A DNA stretch of 15,040 nt from the NCBI GenBank assembly GCA_021160155.1, contig JAGHDB010000294.1:1-15040 (forward strand), read 5' to 3'. This document shows positions 14,475 through 15,040 of the stretch, piece by piece. Position 1 is the stretch's first letter. Each line of letters begins with the position of its first letter. The notes under the pieces are model-generated. The model was not told the origin of the DNA and did no database searches. It saw nothing but the letters and a program-made list of their open reading frames with translations. Both the position numbers and the translations under genes were made by a program. Source of the DNA: Bacteroidales bacterium. Its GTDB lineage: Bacteria; Bacteroidota; Bacteroidia; Bacteroidales; UBA12481.

Positions 14475-15040
14475 ACCTCAATACTAAAATAAAACCCCCG
14501 CGATACCAGTTCATGGTATTTCTGTTCATTAAACCGGTACAGGAATGCCCCTTTTTTTGAAGTGGATTTATCCTTCAAATTCAATTTATCCAACAGTTCC
14601 ATCGAAAGAATTTTCTTTCTGAAATTACGTTTATCCAAACTTTTCTGATAGATCGCTTCATACAATTTCTGTAGTTGGGGAAGGGTAAAACGATCCGGCA
14701 GCAATTCAAAACCTATGGGTTGGGTTCTGGCTTTCCTACGCAATCTTTTGAGTGCTTTTTCTACCATAATTTCATGATCAAAAACCAATTCCGGTAAGTC
14801 ATCGATCGGGTACCACCGGGCATCATATTTACTAACCAGATCTTTGTCATAACCGGCAATTTTGATTAATGCATAATAGGCCACCGATACCACTCTGTCA
14901 CCCCGATCCCGGTCGATATCGCCATAAGTAAACAATTGTTCGAGATATACATTTTTCAATCCGGTGAGCTGGCGCAGGACTCTTGCAGCAGATTCATCCA
15001 GGCTTTCTTCTTTACGTAAAAATCCTCCCATCAATGACCA
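14471..15040 (-). CDS. AraR/NrtR-type Nudix-related transcriptional regulator, 5' end outside the window
   Basis: Partial (189 codons to the stop; the frame is open to the window edge). It is a predicted DNA-binding regulator of sugar use. The N-terminal part is a Nudix fold with GGFLRKEESLDESAARVLRQLTGL-like spacing; the catalytic REUxEE core reads RVLRQL, so hydrolase activity is probably lost. GDIDRDRGDRVVSVAYYAL is characteristic of NrtR-like proteins. The C-terminal ~80 residues (FELLPDRFTLPQLQKLYEAI, then KSLDKRNFRKKIL) are the winged-helix domain seen in this family. Bacteroides AraR, a Nudix-related arabinose regulator, is the closest known role, supported by the araD remnant and arabinofuranosidase that follow with a 4-nt ATGA overlap. 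Its ligand and operator cannot be read here. TTG/ATG codons at 15034/15031 are internal, not starts. Confidence 0.85.
   Translation of the reverse strand, partial: WSLMGGFLRKEESLDESAARVLRQLTGLKNVYLEQLFTYGDIDRDRGDRVVSVAYYALIKIAGYDKDLVSKYDARWYPIDDLPELVFDHEIMVEKALKRLRRKARTQPIGFELLPDRFTLPQLQKLYEAIYQKSLDKRNFRKKILSMELLDKLNLKDKSTSKKGAFLYRFNEQKYHELVSRGFYFSIEV

Noticed and set aside
1..15040. CRISPR arrays, tRNA/rRNA genes, transposases, toxin-antitoxin pairs or phage-defence genes
   Set aside because: Looked for on both strands; no repeat-spacer pattern, cloverleaf, transposase motif or defence-domain protein was seen.

Overview
The window looks like a chromosomal segment of a Bacteroidota (Bacteroidetes) bacterium. 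The evidence is a C-terminal type IX secretion (T9SS) sorting domain, a lipoprotein signal on a GH127 enzyme, promoter elements matching the Bacteroidetes consensus TTTG-N19-TAnnTTTG, weak or absent Shine-Dalgarno sequences, and a regulator of the Nudix-related AraR/NrtR type. No tRNA, rRNA, CRISPR array, insertion sequence or phage gene was seen. Species cannot be named from the sequence.

Layout, left to right. (1) 7-2136 (+): secreted S9 prolyl-oligopeptidase-type serine peptidase, ending in a terminator. (2) 2157-4481 (-): compact three-gene lipid-phosphate cassette, transcribed in the order PlsC-like acyltransferase, YegS/DagK-type lipid kinase, HAD-IB phosphatase. (3) 4634-5998 (-): AGCS sodium/alanine symporter, divergent from (4) 6079-9153 (+): secreted multidomain GH31 glycosidase. 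(5) 9150-9809 (+): remnant of a thioesterase domain of the kind that ends NRPS/PKS assembly lines. Its N-terminal part and serine nucleophile are gone and it abuts the GH31 stop codon. (6) 9875-10180 (-): small RRM RNA-binding protein between two strong terminators. (7) 10297-12216 (-): T9SS-exported multidomain surface protein with no recognised enzyme domain, behind a well-formed promoter. (8) 12405-14474 (-): GH127 beta-L-arabinofuranosidase-type lipoprotein whose first ~34 codons look like the start of araD (L-ribulose-5-phosphate 4-epimerase). (9) 14471-15040 (-, runs off the window): Nudix-fold AraR-like regulator.

How the parts relate. Regions 8 and 9 form an arabinose-linked unit: regulator, araD start and arabinofuranosidase. 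A deletion seems to have joined the 5' end of araD to a GH127 lipoprotein gene, which would place the glycosidase under the translation signals, and probably the transcription, of an AraR-type operon. Regions 4 and 7 share an N-terminal pair of modules (jelly-roll-like plus Ig/CARDB-like), so the GH31 enzyme has the architecture of a T9SS cargo but no C-terminal sorting domain. The thioesterase remnant starts exactly where the GH31 gene ends, which suggests a second recombination or deletion scar. The most noteworthy observations are these two scars (araD::GH127 and GH31/thioesterase), the lipid cassette, and a tandem repeat flanking a T-tract (A-tract on the transcribed strand) upstream of the T9SS gene promoter.
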